Below are positions 1 through 5,679 of a stretch of DNA of 6,998 bases, one piece after another. The stretch is from the NCBI GenBank assembly GCA_937922105.1, contig CAKZVN010000092.1, positions 1 through 6,998 of the forward strand. Direction: 5' to 3'. Position numbers and translations under genes: made by a program. Each line of letters opens with the position of its first letter. Positions within the stretch are counted from its first letter, which is position 1. The notes under the pieces are model-generated. The model searched no databases. It was given only the letters and a program-made list of their open reading frames with translations, and was not told the DNA's origin. Origin of the DNA: an uncultured Litorilinea sp. (GTDB taxonomy: Bacteria; Chloroflexota; Anaerolineae; Caldilineales; Caldilineaceae).

Positions 1-270
1 GAGGACCAGCGGGGCCATCAGCTCGGCGATGATGGCTGCGGGGACGCCGGGCGCGACTACGGCAAAGGATTCGCCCCAGCCGGTGACGCCCTGTTCGGTG
101 GTGAGCTTCACCAACAGCGAATGGTCATGGACGCTGTAGAGCGTTTGGTTACCGGGGCGGATGAAGTAGCCGTCCGGGCTGACGGTGATGCCTTCCTCCA
201 GCGGGCCGAGGTAGGGTGTGTCGCGCGGGATACGCAAGGGAAAGAGTTCTAGGCTGCGGATGCGGTCCAT
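1..270 (-). CDS. Enolase-superfamily (mandelate racemase/muconate lactonizing type) protein, N-terminal 90 residues only
   Basis: This is the N-terminal capping domain of an enolase-superfamily enzyme; the gene runs off the left edge. The 90 visible residues begin MDRIRSLELFPLRIPRDTPY and carry the usual 'LLVKLTTEQGVTGWGE' strand-turn-strand (about residues 52-67). Before it lies a long loop (about 15-50) of the kind that closes over the active site and sets substrate specificity in this family. The catalytic barrel, with its metal ligands and bases, is outside the window, so racemase, cycloisomerase and dehydratase cannot be told apart. The ATG is well supported: TAGGAG lies 6 nt upstream on the minus strand (277-282). 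The gene is divergent from the MFS transporter, with 185 bp between them, and is the third member of this superfamily within 4.6 kb. Family membership is visible in the sequence; a role in sugar-acid breakdown is inferred from the neighbours. Confidence 0.88.
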   Translation of the reverse strand, partial: MDRIRSLELFPLRIPRDTPYLGPLEEGITVSPDGYFIRPGNQTLYSVHDHSLLVKLTTEQGVTGWGESFAVVAPGVPAAIIAELMAPLVL

Positions 271-276
271 AGTTTG

Positions 277-282
277 CTCCTA
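277..282 (-). promoter_or_regulatory. Shine-Dalgarno site of the left-edge enolase-family gene
   Basis: On the minus strand TAGGAG is followed by 6 nt (CAAACT) and the ATG ending at 270. It is a near-ideal ribosome binding site and fixes this start. Confidence 0.75.
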
Positions 283-327
283 CGATGAGATGCGGGCGGA
301 AAGAGCGGGCAATGTCGTGGCGATGGC

Positions 328-356
328 TTGGCAGTTGGCACGGCGCGTGCTATAGT
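328..356 (+). promoter_or_regulatory. Predicted sigma70-type promoter of the MFS gene
   Basis: TTGGCA (328-333, 5 of 6 to TTGACA) is followed by exactly 17 nt and TATAGT (351-356, 5 of 6 to TATAAT). A TGC directly before the -10 box (348-350) makes it an extended -10. The expected transcription start is near 363, giving a leader of about 93 nt. This is the best promoter candidate in the 185-bp gap between the left-edge gene and the MFS gene. It is a prediction from sequence only. Confidence 0.6.
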
Positions 357-422
357 CGGGGGGCTTGCCTCAAGCAGGGGGCGCCTGCCGTTCATCCGCC
401 AAGACTTCGGCCTCTACCGTCC

Positions 423-432
423 CGGCATGCCG
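423..432 (+). promoter_or_regulatory. 10-bp perfect palindrome in the MFS leader, possible operator
   Basis: CGGCATGCCG is a perfect palindrome centred 28.5 nt before the MFS ATG. A short GC-rich palindrome can arise by chance. It is listed because a longer CGG...CCG palindrome sits at nearly the same distance (29.5 nt) before the DgoD-like gene. Confidence 0.25.
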
Positions 433-455
433 CTATGTAAAGGGACCTGCCACCC

Positions 456-1923
456 ATGAAAGTCCGGCAACCGCTATTCTCGCTGCCTCGCAAGCTCTGG
501 GGCGGGCAGGACCCGGTTGCGCCTGCCCAAGGCCCCTTGCCGCCGTGGGACCTGCGTGCCATCCTCATCGGGTTGATGGTTCCCATGGGCATGACGGTGC
601 TCAATCTTTCCATGTTCGGCGTGGCGTTGCCCTTCATCCGCGACCATTTTCGCATGGACCCGGACTTGGCAGCGTGGCTGGTCACCGCGTATACGCTGCC
701 TTTTGTGATGTTTATGCCGCTCTACGGTCGGTTGGGCGACGGGCTGGGCAAGCGCCGGCTCTTTACCATCGGCGTGTTGTTGTTTTTTGTGGGCACGCTC
801 ATGTGCTTTTGGGCGGATTCGATCGCTTGGCTGATGGTGGGCCGCGTGATCCAGGGGATCGGAACCGCGGGGGTGAATCCGCTCTGTATCGCCATTATCT
901 CCGAACTGTTCCCGGATAGCGAACGGGGCAAGGCCCTGGGGACGTGGAGTTCCATCGGACCGGCAACGGGGATGGTGGGACCATTTTTGGGTGGCTTTTT
1001 GGTTGACCAGTTCGGCTGGCAATCCAGCTTCCTGCCCGCCGTGTTGGCAGCCGTCATTGCCTTGTTTGTGGTGCGTTGGCAAGTGCCCAAACTGGCGCCG
1101 GAGCCGCAGCCCGGCTTTTTGCGCCATTTCGACTGGGTGGGCATGGTCTTGCTGTGCGGCGCGATCATGAGCCTGGTCGCCTATCTGTCCAGTCGCTCCT
1201 TGACCGGGGTCGAGTCGCTGCAGGACTGGCGCATGGCGCTACTGACTGTGGCGTTTGTGGGTGGCTTTGTGGCGTGGGAGCGCCGCCAAACGAACCCGCT
1301 GGTGCCCTTGTCTCTCTTTCGTTTGCCCAACTTTACGCGCGGGAGCTTCGCGGCGTGCATCCGCATGGTCCTGATGAGCAGCGAGGGGTTCTTGATCCCG
1401 CTCTACATGACCGATGTCTTCGGGCTGAACGGCTCGACGTTGGGGTTGATGATCACCATCCACGCGGGCGCGCTCTTGGTGACGGTGCGCATGGGGGGAA
1501 GTTTGGCCGACCGCTGGAGTCGCAAGCAGCCGGTGCTGGTGGGGTTCTTGCTCCAGTCGGCGGTGATGGCCTATTTCGGCTTTTTGCCGCCGACCGCACC
1601 GTTGTGGCTTGCCATCTTGGGGCTGGTGTTGCATGGGATGGCGGCGGGATTGTCGTTGGCGGTGTTACATCGCATTGTAATGGATGATGTGCCGCACGAG
1701 CGAGCAGTCGGGCGCGGCGGCGGGGCTGTATTCCACGGCGCGCTTTTTCGGGAGCATCCTGGGCGCGACATTGGGCGGCGTGGTGCTGACCGCGTCGCTG
1801 GCAGCCAGCGCCACCCCGGTGGAGGGCTATCCGCCGGTCTTTTGGTTTGTGGCAGGGATGGGGCTGTTGGGCGTGGTGGCGATTGTGGGGGTGAAGGAAA
1901 CGGACGGCGCGAAACACGCCTAG
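456..1923 (+). pseudogene. DHA2-type (14-helix) MFS transporter, interrupted by a frameshift near 1697-1704
   Basis: This encodes an inner-membrane major facilitator of the DHA2/EmrB-QacA type, a proton-coupled transporter. Visible motifs are motif A (GRLGDGLGKRR, residues 91-101), motif B (RVIQGIGTAG, 130-139) and the antiporter motif C (GPATGMVGPFLGG, 168-180). A second motif-A-like loop (GGSLADRWSRKQ) follows near 347-358. About 12 hydrophobic helices precede residue 415. There the frame shifts: up to HE (1695-1700) it is in the frame of 456, then QSGAAAGLYSTARFFG and two more helices continue in the next frame to the TAG at 1921-1923. A tandem CGAG CGAG (1697-1704) marks the break, and removing one copy restores a 487-residue, 14-helix protein. 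Read without repair, the frame runs on to 2408 as nonsense antisense to the next gene. It may be a pseudogene or an assembly error. Neighbours suggest a sugar-acid substrate, but DHA2 members are mostly drug exporters, so this is uncertain. The start follows a weak AAAGGGA. Confidence 0.82.
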
Positions 1924-1929
1924 GCGACT

Positions 1930-1988
1930 GCGCAGCGGCGGGCAAGGGGGCACGTGCACACCGGCACGTGCCCCCTGCTGCGCGTTTT
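1930..1988 (+). terminator. Strong hairpin between convergent genes, probable terminator
   Basis: A perfect 13-bp stem (1945-1957 with 1964-1976) closes a 6-nt loop, ACACCG. An outer 7-bp stem (GCGCAGC 1930-1936 with GCTGCGC 1977-1983) extends it across an 8-nt left-side bulge and leads straight into GTTTTAT. It lies 6 nt after the MFS stop and ends just before the stop of the minus-strand enolase gene. The U-tract favours the plus strand; on the minus strand the stem is followed only by TTGCCC, so termination there would be weaker. Confidence 0.75.
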
Positions 1989-1991
1989 ATG

Positions 1992-3272
1992 TTAGCTCCA
2001 CAGGCGGTCGTGGGAGCGTTCGTTGTTCCAGGCGTCGGTCGGCTCGAAGAACATGGGGTCGGTGGGGTCAATGTGTTGGCGGAAGAGGTCTTCGTTGATG
2101 TCGTCGAAGCCCAACCCCGGTTTTTCGGGAACCTGGATGTAGCCGTCTTGGACGAGCGGGCTGGGCAACCCGGTGACCAGGTCGCTCCACCACGGCAGGT
2201 CCACCGAGTGGTTTTCCAAGACCAGGAAGTTCTCGGTGGCGGCGGCGCAATGTACATTCGCCAGCGCACAGATGGGCGACGCAGCCATGTGCATCGCCAT
2301 GGCGACGCCGTAGTCCTGGGCCATGTCGCCGATCTTCTTGGTCTCCAGAATGCCGCCGGAACTGGCAAGGTCGGGATGAATGATGCTGACCGCGCGGTTT
2401 TGCAGTAGTGGCACAAAGCCTTCCTTGAGGTAGATGTCCTCACCGGTGCAGGTGGGCGTATCTACGGCTTGGCTCAGGCGTACCCACTGATCGGTATATT
2501 GCCAGGGGATCATGTCCTCGTACCAGGCAAGGGTATATTGGTCCAGTTCCTTGCCCAGGCGGATGCACGATTCGATGCCGATATGACCGAAGTGGTCAAC
2601 CGCCAGGGGGATTTCATAGCCGATGACGTCGCGCACGGCTTTGACGTACTCCGAGAGAATGGCAATGCCCTTGTCGGTGATTTGGATGCCGGTGAAGGGG
2701 TGCATGATGTTGCGCGATTCAAGCATGCCCGGCGGCGCGATCAAGGTGCCGGGGATCCCCTTGAGCAGACCGATGCCCACGTCCATTTTGAGGAACTTGA
2801 AGCCCATGTCCATGCGCGCCTTGAGGCGGCGTCCCATCTCCGTGCCGTCGGGCGTGGAGTCGGTGTCGCAGTAGCAGAGAATTTTGTCGCGGAACTTGCC
2901 GCCTGCCAGCATGTAGGCTGGGACGCCGTAGGCCTTGCCTGCCAGGTCCATGAGCGCCATCTCCACGCCGCAGACGCCGCCGGCTTGGCGCCCGTGATAG
3001 CCGAATTGCTTAATCTTGCGGAAGACCTGGTCCACATTGCAGGGATTTTCGCCCAACAGGCGGCTCTTGAGCAGGAGCGCATAGGTCTTGCTGGCGCCGT
3101 CGCGCACTTCGCCATAGCCGACCAGGCCCTGGTTGGTCTCCAGGCGGATGATGGAGCAGCGCATGGGCAAACCGCTCAGGTTGGCGATGCGCAAATCGGT
3201 GATCTTGAGGTCCGTGGGCCGCGAGTAGGTGTTGACGTGGTCTTCGGGACGGGGTTGGGCTGGGGTGGACAT
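1992..3272 (-). CDS. Enolase-superfamily acid-sugar dehydratase/racemase, mandelate racemase-like, substrate unknown
   Basis: This is a complete 426-residue enolase-superfamily enzyme: capping domain at about 22-135, then the catalytic barrel. Candidate active-site residues are all present. They are the K159/K162 strand (FKFLKMD), metal ligands D226 (in VDHFGH), E252 (WYEDMIPW) and E278 (TGED), the D301-H328 pair (IIHPDLASSGG and AMAMHMA), and E347 (TENF). This arrangement is that of mandelate racemase-like enzymes, which abstract the proton alpha to a carboxylate; most bacterial examples dehydrate aldonic or uronic acids. It is longer than the usual 370-400 residues because of a roughly 20-residue N-terminal tail and an insert after strand 2 (about 166-200, including the HPFTGIQITD stretch). 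The start is fixed by AGAGGAG 8 nt upstream. It is divergent from the DgoD-like gene and convergent with the MFS gene. The exact substrate cannot be read from sequence. Confidence 0.9.
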   Translation of the reverse strand: MSTPAQPRPEDHVNTYSRPTDLKITDLRIANLSGLPMRCSIIRLETNQGLVGYGEVRDGASKTYALLLKSRLLGENPCNVDQVFRKIKQFGYHGRQAGGVCGVEMALMDLAGKAYGVPAYMLAGGKFRDKILCYCDTDSTPDGTEMGRRLKARMDMGFKFLKMDVGIGLLKGIPGTLIAPPGMLESRNIMHPFTGIQITDKGIAILSEYVKAVRDVIGYEIPLAVDHFGHIGIESCIRLGKELDQYTLAWYEDMIPWQYTDQWVRLSQAVDTPTCTGEDIYLKEGFVPLLQNRAVSIIHPDLASSGGILETKKIGDMAQDYGVAMAMHMAASPICALANVHCAAATENFLVLENHSVDLPWWSDLVTGLPSPLVQDGYIQVPEKPGLGFDDINEDLFRQHIDPTDPMFFEPTDAWNNERSHDRLWS

Positions 3273-3280
3273 GCAGCGAT

Positions 3281-3287
3281 CTCCTCT
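3281..3287 (-). promoter_or_regulatory. Shine-Dalgarno site of the 426-residue enolase-family gene
   Basis: On the minus strand AGAGGAG is followed by 8 nt and the ATG ending at 3272. This supports the start that includes the polar N-terminal tail rather than a later one. Confidence 0.7.
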
Positions 3288-3330
3288 AGGCAGATGGTGG
3301 CGCGCGCACAGTGGTGCACGCGGATGAATG

Positions 3331-3343
3331 ATGACGGTGTCAT
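3331..3343. promoter_or_regulatory. ATGAC-N3-GTCAT inverted repeat, possible operator
   Basis: Two 5-bp arms (3331-3335 and 3339-3343) are separated by GGT. This is the size and spacing of sites bound by GntR-type dimers. It lies about 60 nt upstream of the minus-strand enolase start, in the shared divergent gap. No regulator gene is in the window, so the assignment is tentative. Confidence 0.25.
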
Positions 3344-3373
3344 GGGGGCCGGATCGGTGCTAGCGGGATAGGC

Positions 3374-3402
3374 TTGGCAGGGCACGCGGGTTGGAGTAGA
3401 AT
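3374..3402 (+). promoter_or_regulatory. Predicted sigma70-type promoter of the DgoD-like gene
   Basis: TTGGCA (3374-3379) is followed by a 17-nt spacer and TAGAAT (3397-3402, 5 of 6 to TATAAT). The expected start of transcription is near 3409, giving a leader of about 90 nt. The -35 box sits in GGCTTGGCAG (3371-3380), which is identical to 325-334 at the MFS promoter and has the same spacer length. Confidence 0.6.
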
Positions 3403-3462
3403 ACGAGAAACCGGCCCAGACGCGCCGGGCTACCCCTTTCTTCCCACCACTCCTTGCCCAGA

Positions 3463-3476
3463 CGGACCTAGGTCCG
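3463..3476. promoter_or_regulatory. 14-bp perfect palindrome in the DgoD-like leader, possible operator
   Basis: CGGACCTAGGTCCG is a perfect 14-bp palindrome. After one mismatched pair the next outer pair (3461/3478) matches again. It has no loop, so an RNA hairpin is unlikely and binding of a dimeric protein to DNA is the better guess. It is centred about 60 nt downstream of the predicted transcription start and 29.5 nt before the ATG, where a bound repressor could block elongation. Confidence 0.4.
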
Positions 3477-3498
3477 GCTAGAACGAGAATAGGCTCCC

Positions 3499-4638
3499 AT
3501 GAAAATTACCAATATCGAGACCTACCCGGTGTGGGGCGGTCACCGCAATTTTCTCTTTGTCGTGGTAGACACCGATGAAGGCATCTACGGTGTCGGCGAG
3601 TCCGGTCTAACGGGCCGCGAATTGGCGGTGATGGGCGCCATCGAGCATTTCAAGCCGCTCTTGATCGGCCAAGACCCGGGCCGTATCGAGCATATCTGGC
3701 AGCTGCTCTTTCGCGGCGGCTTCTTCCCGGCGCAACGCATTTTGACGTCGGCGATGTCAGCGATTGACATTGCGCTGTGGGACATCAAGGGCAAGGCGCT
3801 GGGTGTGCCCATCTACGATCTGTTCGGCGGTCGCGTGCGCGACAAGGTAGTCTGCTATCCCCACAACACAGGCGAGGCGCTGGCGCTGGAGCCGCTGGTG
3901 GAGTCCTGCCTGCGCACCAAAGAAGAAGGCTGGAAGTTCGTGCGCTGGGGCTTGCCCCACGACGGCGAAATCCTGGAGCCGCGCCAATCGGTGAAGGCTG
4001 CCATTGACCAGTTCTTTGCCGTGCGCGATGCGGTGGGGGACGACATCGAGATCACCTTCGACGTGCATACTCGGCTGGACTTGCCCGACGTGTTGTGGTT
4101 GTGTCGCGAGATCGAGAGCACCCGTCCTTTCTTCATTGAGGACCCGCTGCGCTGTGAAAACCCCGACTCGTTCAAGACGCTGCGCCCGCGCACCCATGTG
4201 CCGCTAGCCGCGGGCGAGCAATTCAGCTCCAAGTGGGAGTTCCGGCAGTTGATCGAGGAGGAGTGGATTGACTATGCCCGCATTGATCTGTGCATTGCCG
4301 GCGGCTTTACCGAGGCGCGCAAAATTGCGGGGTGGTGCGAGACCCACTACATCAAGTTGGCGGTTCACAATCCGCTAGGGCCGGTATCGTCGGCGGCTTG
4401 TCTGCAATTGAACCTGGCGACGCCGAATGTAGCCGTGCAGGAACAGCCGCGCAAGCCGGGGACGATGCTGACCGATGTGGTGCCGGTGCAGCCGGAATGG
4501 GAAGACGGTTATCTTCTTGCGCCGACGCGTCCGGGATTGGGTATCGAGTTTGATCGGGAAGCGGCTAAGAAACACCCGTTCCAGGCACGCGAATTGACCC
4601 ATTTGCGCCGTCTGGACGGGTCCTTGACCAACTGGTAG
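3499..4638 (+). CDS. Galactonate dehydratase (DgoD)-like enolase-superfamily sugar-acid dehydratase
   Basis: This is a complete 379-residue enolase-superfamily protein, the usual length for the galactonate/mannonate dehydratase group. Such enzymes take water from an aldonate, with Mg2+, to give a 2-keto-3-deoxy acid in the cytoplasm. It resembles DgoD along its length: LIGQDPGRIEHIWQ (55-68), SAIDIALWDIKGKALGVP (87-104), then metal ligands D188 (FDVH, with H190), E214 (FFIEDPL) and E240 (AAGEQF). D263 (in RIDLCIAGG), H290 (HNPLGPV) and E315 (VQEQ) follow. The second-strand position that carries lysine in mandelate racemase reads WKFVRWG, so R149 stands there, as an arginine does in ManD-type mannonate dehydratases. 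The protein therefore mixes DgoD and ManD traits, and its substrate should not be taken as galactonate. The ATG has only a weak AGG 5 nt upstream. It is divergent from the other complete enolase gene, with 226 bp between them and a recognisable promoter. Confidence 0.88.
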   Translation: MKITNIETYPVWGGHRNFLFVVVDTDEGIYGVGESGLTGRELAVMGAIEHFKPLLIGQDPGRIEHIWQLLFRGGFFPAQRILTSAMSAIDIALWDIKGKALGVPIYDLFGGRVRDKVVCYPHNTGEALALEPLVESCLRTKEEGWKFVRWGLPHDGEILEPRQSVKAAIDQFFAVRDAVGDDIEITFDVHTRLDLPDVLWLCREIESTRPFFIEDPLRCENPDSFKTLRPRTHVPLAAGEQFSSKWEFRQLIEEEWIDYARIDLCIAGGFTEARKIAGWCETHYIKLAVHNPLGPVSSAACLQLNLATPNVAVQEQPRKPGTMLTDVVPVQPEWEDGYLLAPTRPGLGIEFDREAAKKHPFQARELTHLRRLDGSLTNW

Positions 4639-4700
4639 GCCGCACTTCTCTCCTAACTCTATCATGTGGCGGCAGCTTTCGCCAAAGGCGGGCTGTCCAT

Positions 4701-4756
4701 TCCCAAACAAAACCCGTGATGGTGCACAAATGACCCATCACGGGTTTTGTTTGGGA
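4701..4756. terminator. 22-bp perfect inverted repeat, bidirectional terminator
   Basis: Arms 4701-4722 and 4735-4756 are perfectly complementary around a 12-nt loop. Read on either strand, the GC-rich core CCCGTGATGG...CCATCACGGG is followed by TTTTGTTT, so it should terminate both the plus-strand DgoD-like gene (stop 62 nt before it) and the minus-strand sulfotransferase. The last six codons of the sulfotransferase and its TGA (4738-4740) lie in the right arm. The rest of the gap (4639-4700) shows no gene or other structure I can support. Confidence 0.85.
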
Positions 4757-5658
4757 GCGGTTGCATCAGGCGGCGCCAGCCAGTGGGAGAGATCGCGTTC
4801 GATAATTTGGGATAGGGCGATGATCTCGTCGTGGTAGTAGCTGCGTAGTACGGCAGCCATTTGCGGCGGTATGGACGGCGGGGTTGTGTAGGGCGTGCGC
4901 AGCTTTGCGCGCAAGAACCGGCGGATTTTGTTGCGCTGTACCCGGCTGGGGATGAGTCGTCGGGCGAACCAAGAGATAAAGGACGGCGGTTGTTGGATGA
5001 AGTTAGCCAGCGCAATGCTGCGCGGTCGCGCAGCCGGGTTGTGGCGGACTGAGGTGTCTACCGTGACCTCAGGATTGACGCCCAGAAACTCGAAGATGGG
5101 GCGCAAGAACTTGCCGGTAGGGTCTTGCAGGTCTTCGGTCAGCAAAAAGTAGAACTGTTGCCGCGGATATTCGGCCAACCAGGCGCGCACGTGGGAGGCG
5201 TAGTTGCTGATGGGAGACCTGTCGGATTCGTCTAAGCCGCGCATGGCAGTTGTCTGGGCAACATGATCCTCGAAAGAGTGCCGAAACGCGTTGGCGCTGT
5301 GGGAATGCAGCCAGTGTGACCAATCCCGCGCGGCCGGTTCGCGGAAGAGGATGATGAACTTGAGTGGAGAGTTGCCGTAGTGCTCGCGCAGCCGCGGGAT
5401 GACTTTACGATGCTGGTGAAAGGTGGTGGCGGTGGCATCGCCGCGCGCGGGGTAGCGCTCGGCCCCGGCAAAGTGCCGGCGCGCATAGGCCTCAATGCCG
5501 ATGCTGTAATAGTCGCTGGAGAAAAAATGGGGTTCTTTCGGCTTGGAGATATAGATTTGTGGGTGCTGGGCCAGATAGGCTGCCAGAGAAGTTGTCCCCG
5601 ACTTCATGGCGCCCAAGAGAAAGAAATTTGGTAGGCGCGCGGCTAAGGTTGGGTTCAT
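4738..5658 (-). CDS. PAPS-dependent sulfotransferase, heparan N-sulfotransferase-like domain
   Basis: This probably moves a sulfate group from PAPS to a hydroxyl or amine of a carbohydrate, lipid or small metabolite. It is cytosolic: no signal peptide or membrane helix is seen. Counting 306 residues from the chosen ATG, the PAPS 5'-phosphosulfate loop is GAMKSGTTSL (16-25, K19). KEPHFFSSD follows at 41-49, as in bacterial and NDST-type sulfotransferases. The 3'-phosphate motif is FREPAARDWSHW (105-116, R106 and S114), and SNYASHVRAWL with LTEDL follow. The C-terminal helix ending in RDLSHWL is typical, so the domain is complete. Three starts are possible: TTG at 5673, ATG at 5664 and ATG at 5658. 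I chose 5658 because GAGA lies 7 nt upstream, while the 5664 ATG has it only 2 nt away. It lies 21 nt after the phosphorylase stop, so the two are probably co-transcribed. The acceptor is unknown. Confidence 0.9.
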   Translation of the reverse strand: MNPTLAARLPNFFLLGAMKSGTTSLAAYLAQHPQIYISKPKEPHFFSSDYYSIGIEAYARRHFAGAERYPARGDATATTFHQHRKVIPRLREHYGNSPLKFIILFREPAARDWSHWLHSHSANAFRHSFEDHVAQTTAMRGLDESDRSPISNYASHVRAWLAEYPRQQFYFLLTEDLQDPTGKFLRPIFEFLGVNPEVTVDTSVRHNPAARPRSIALANFIQQPPSFISWFARRLIPSRVQRNKIRRFLRAKLRTPYTTPPSIPPQMAAVLRSYYHDEIIALSQIIERDLSHWLAPPDATAPKQNP

Positions 5659-5679
5659 ACTCATTTCTCGCAACTGAGT

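Noticed and set aside
350..355. CTATAG palindrome as a shared -10 box for divergent transcription of the left-edge gene
   Set aside because: No -35 box lies at suitable spacing on the minus strand (the best, TTGAGG, has only 13 nt), so only the plus-strand promoter is supported.
1945..1976. Convergent hairpin as a mobile-element end or repeat
   Set aside because: It has a stem-loop plus U-tract directly after a stop codon, no target duplication and no second copy in the window; a terminator explains it.
1701..2408. Open frame extending the MFS protein to 650 residues across the convergent enolase gene
   Set aside because: Beyond 1704 this frame has no helices or family motifs and is the antisense of the enolase gene, while the next frame continues the MFS sequence to a stop at 1923.
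1571..2443. 290-residue minus-strand open frame in the 3' part of the enolase gene and MFS region
   Set aside because: Pro/Arg/Ser/Thr-rich out-of-frame product covering two real genes; no family features.
2469..3371. 300-residue plus-strand open frame opposite the 426-residue enolase gene
   Set aside because: Its composition (Ala, Val, Asp and His rich) is typical of a GC-rich antisense shadow, and it overlaps a gene with full catalytic motifs and a strong ribosome binding site.
4639..4700. Possible small gene between the DgoD-like gene and the terminator
   Set aside because: No start codon with ribosome binding site and no reading frame of useful length in this 62-nt stretch.
5659..5673. 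TTG start at 5673 for the sulfotransferase
   Set aside because: It adds five residues not needed by the domain and has no good ribosome binding site; an ATG at 5658 with GAGA at proper spacing is preferred, though not proven.
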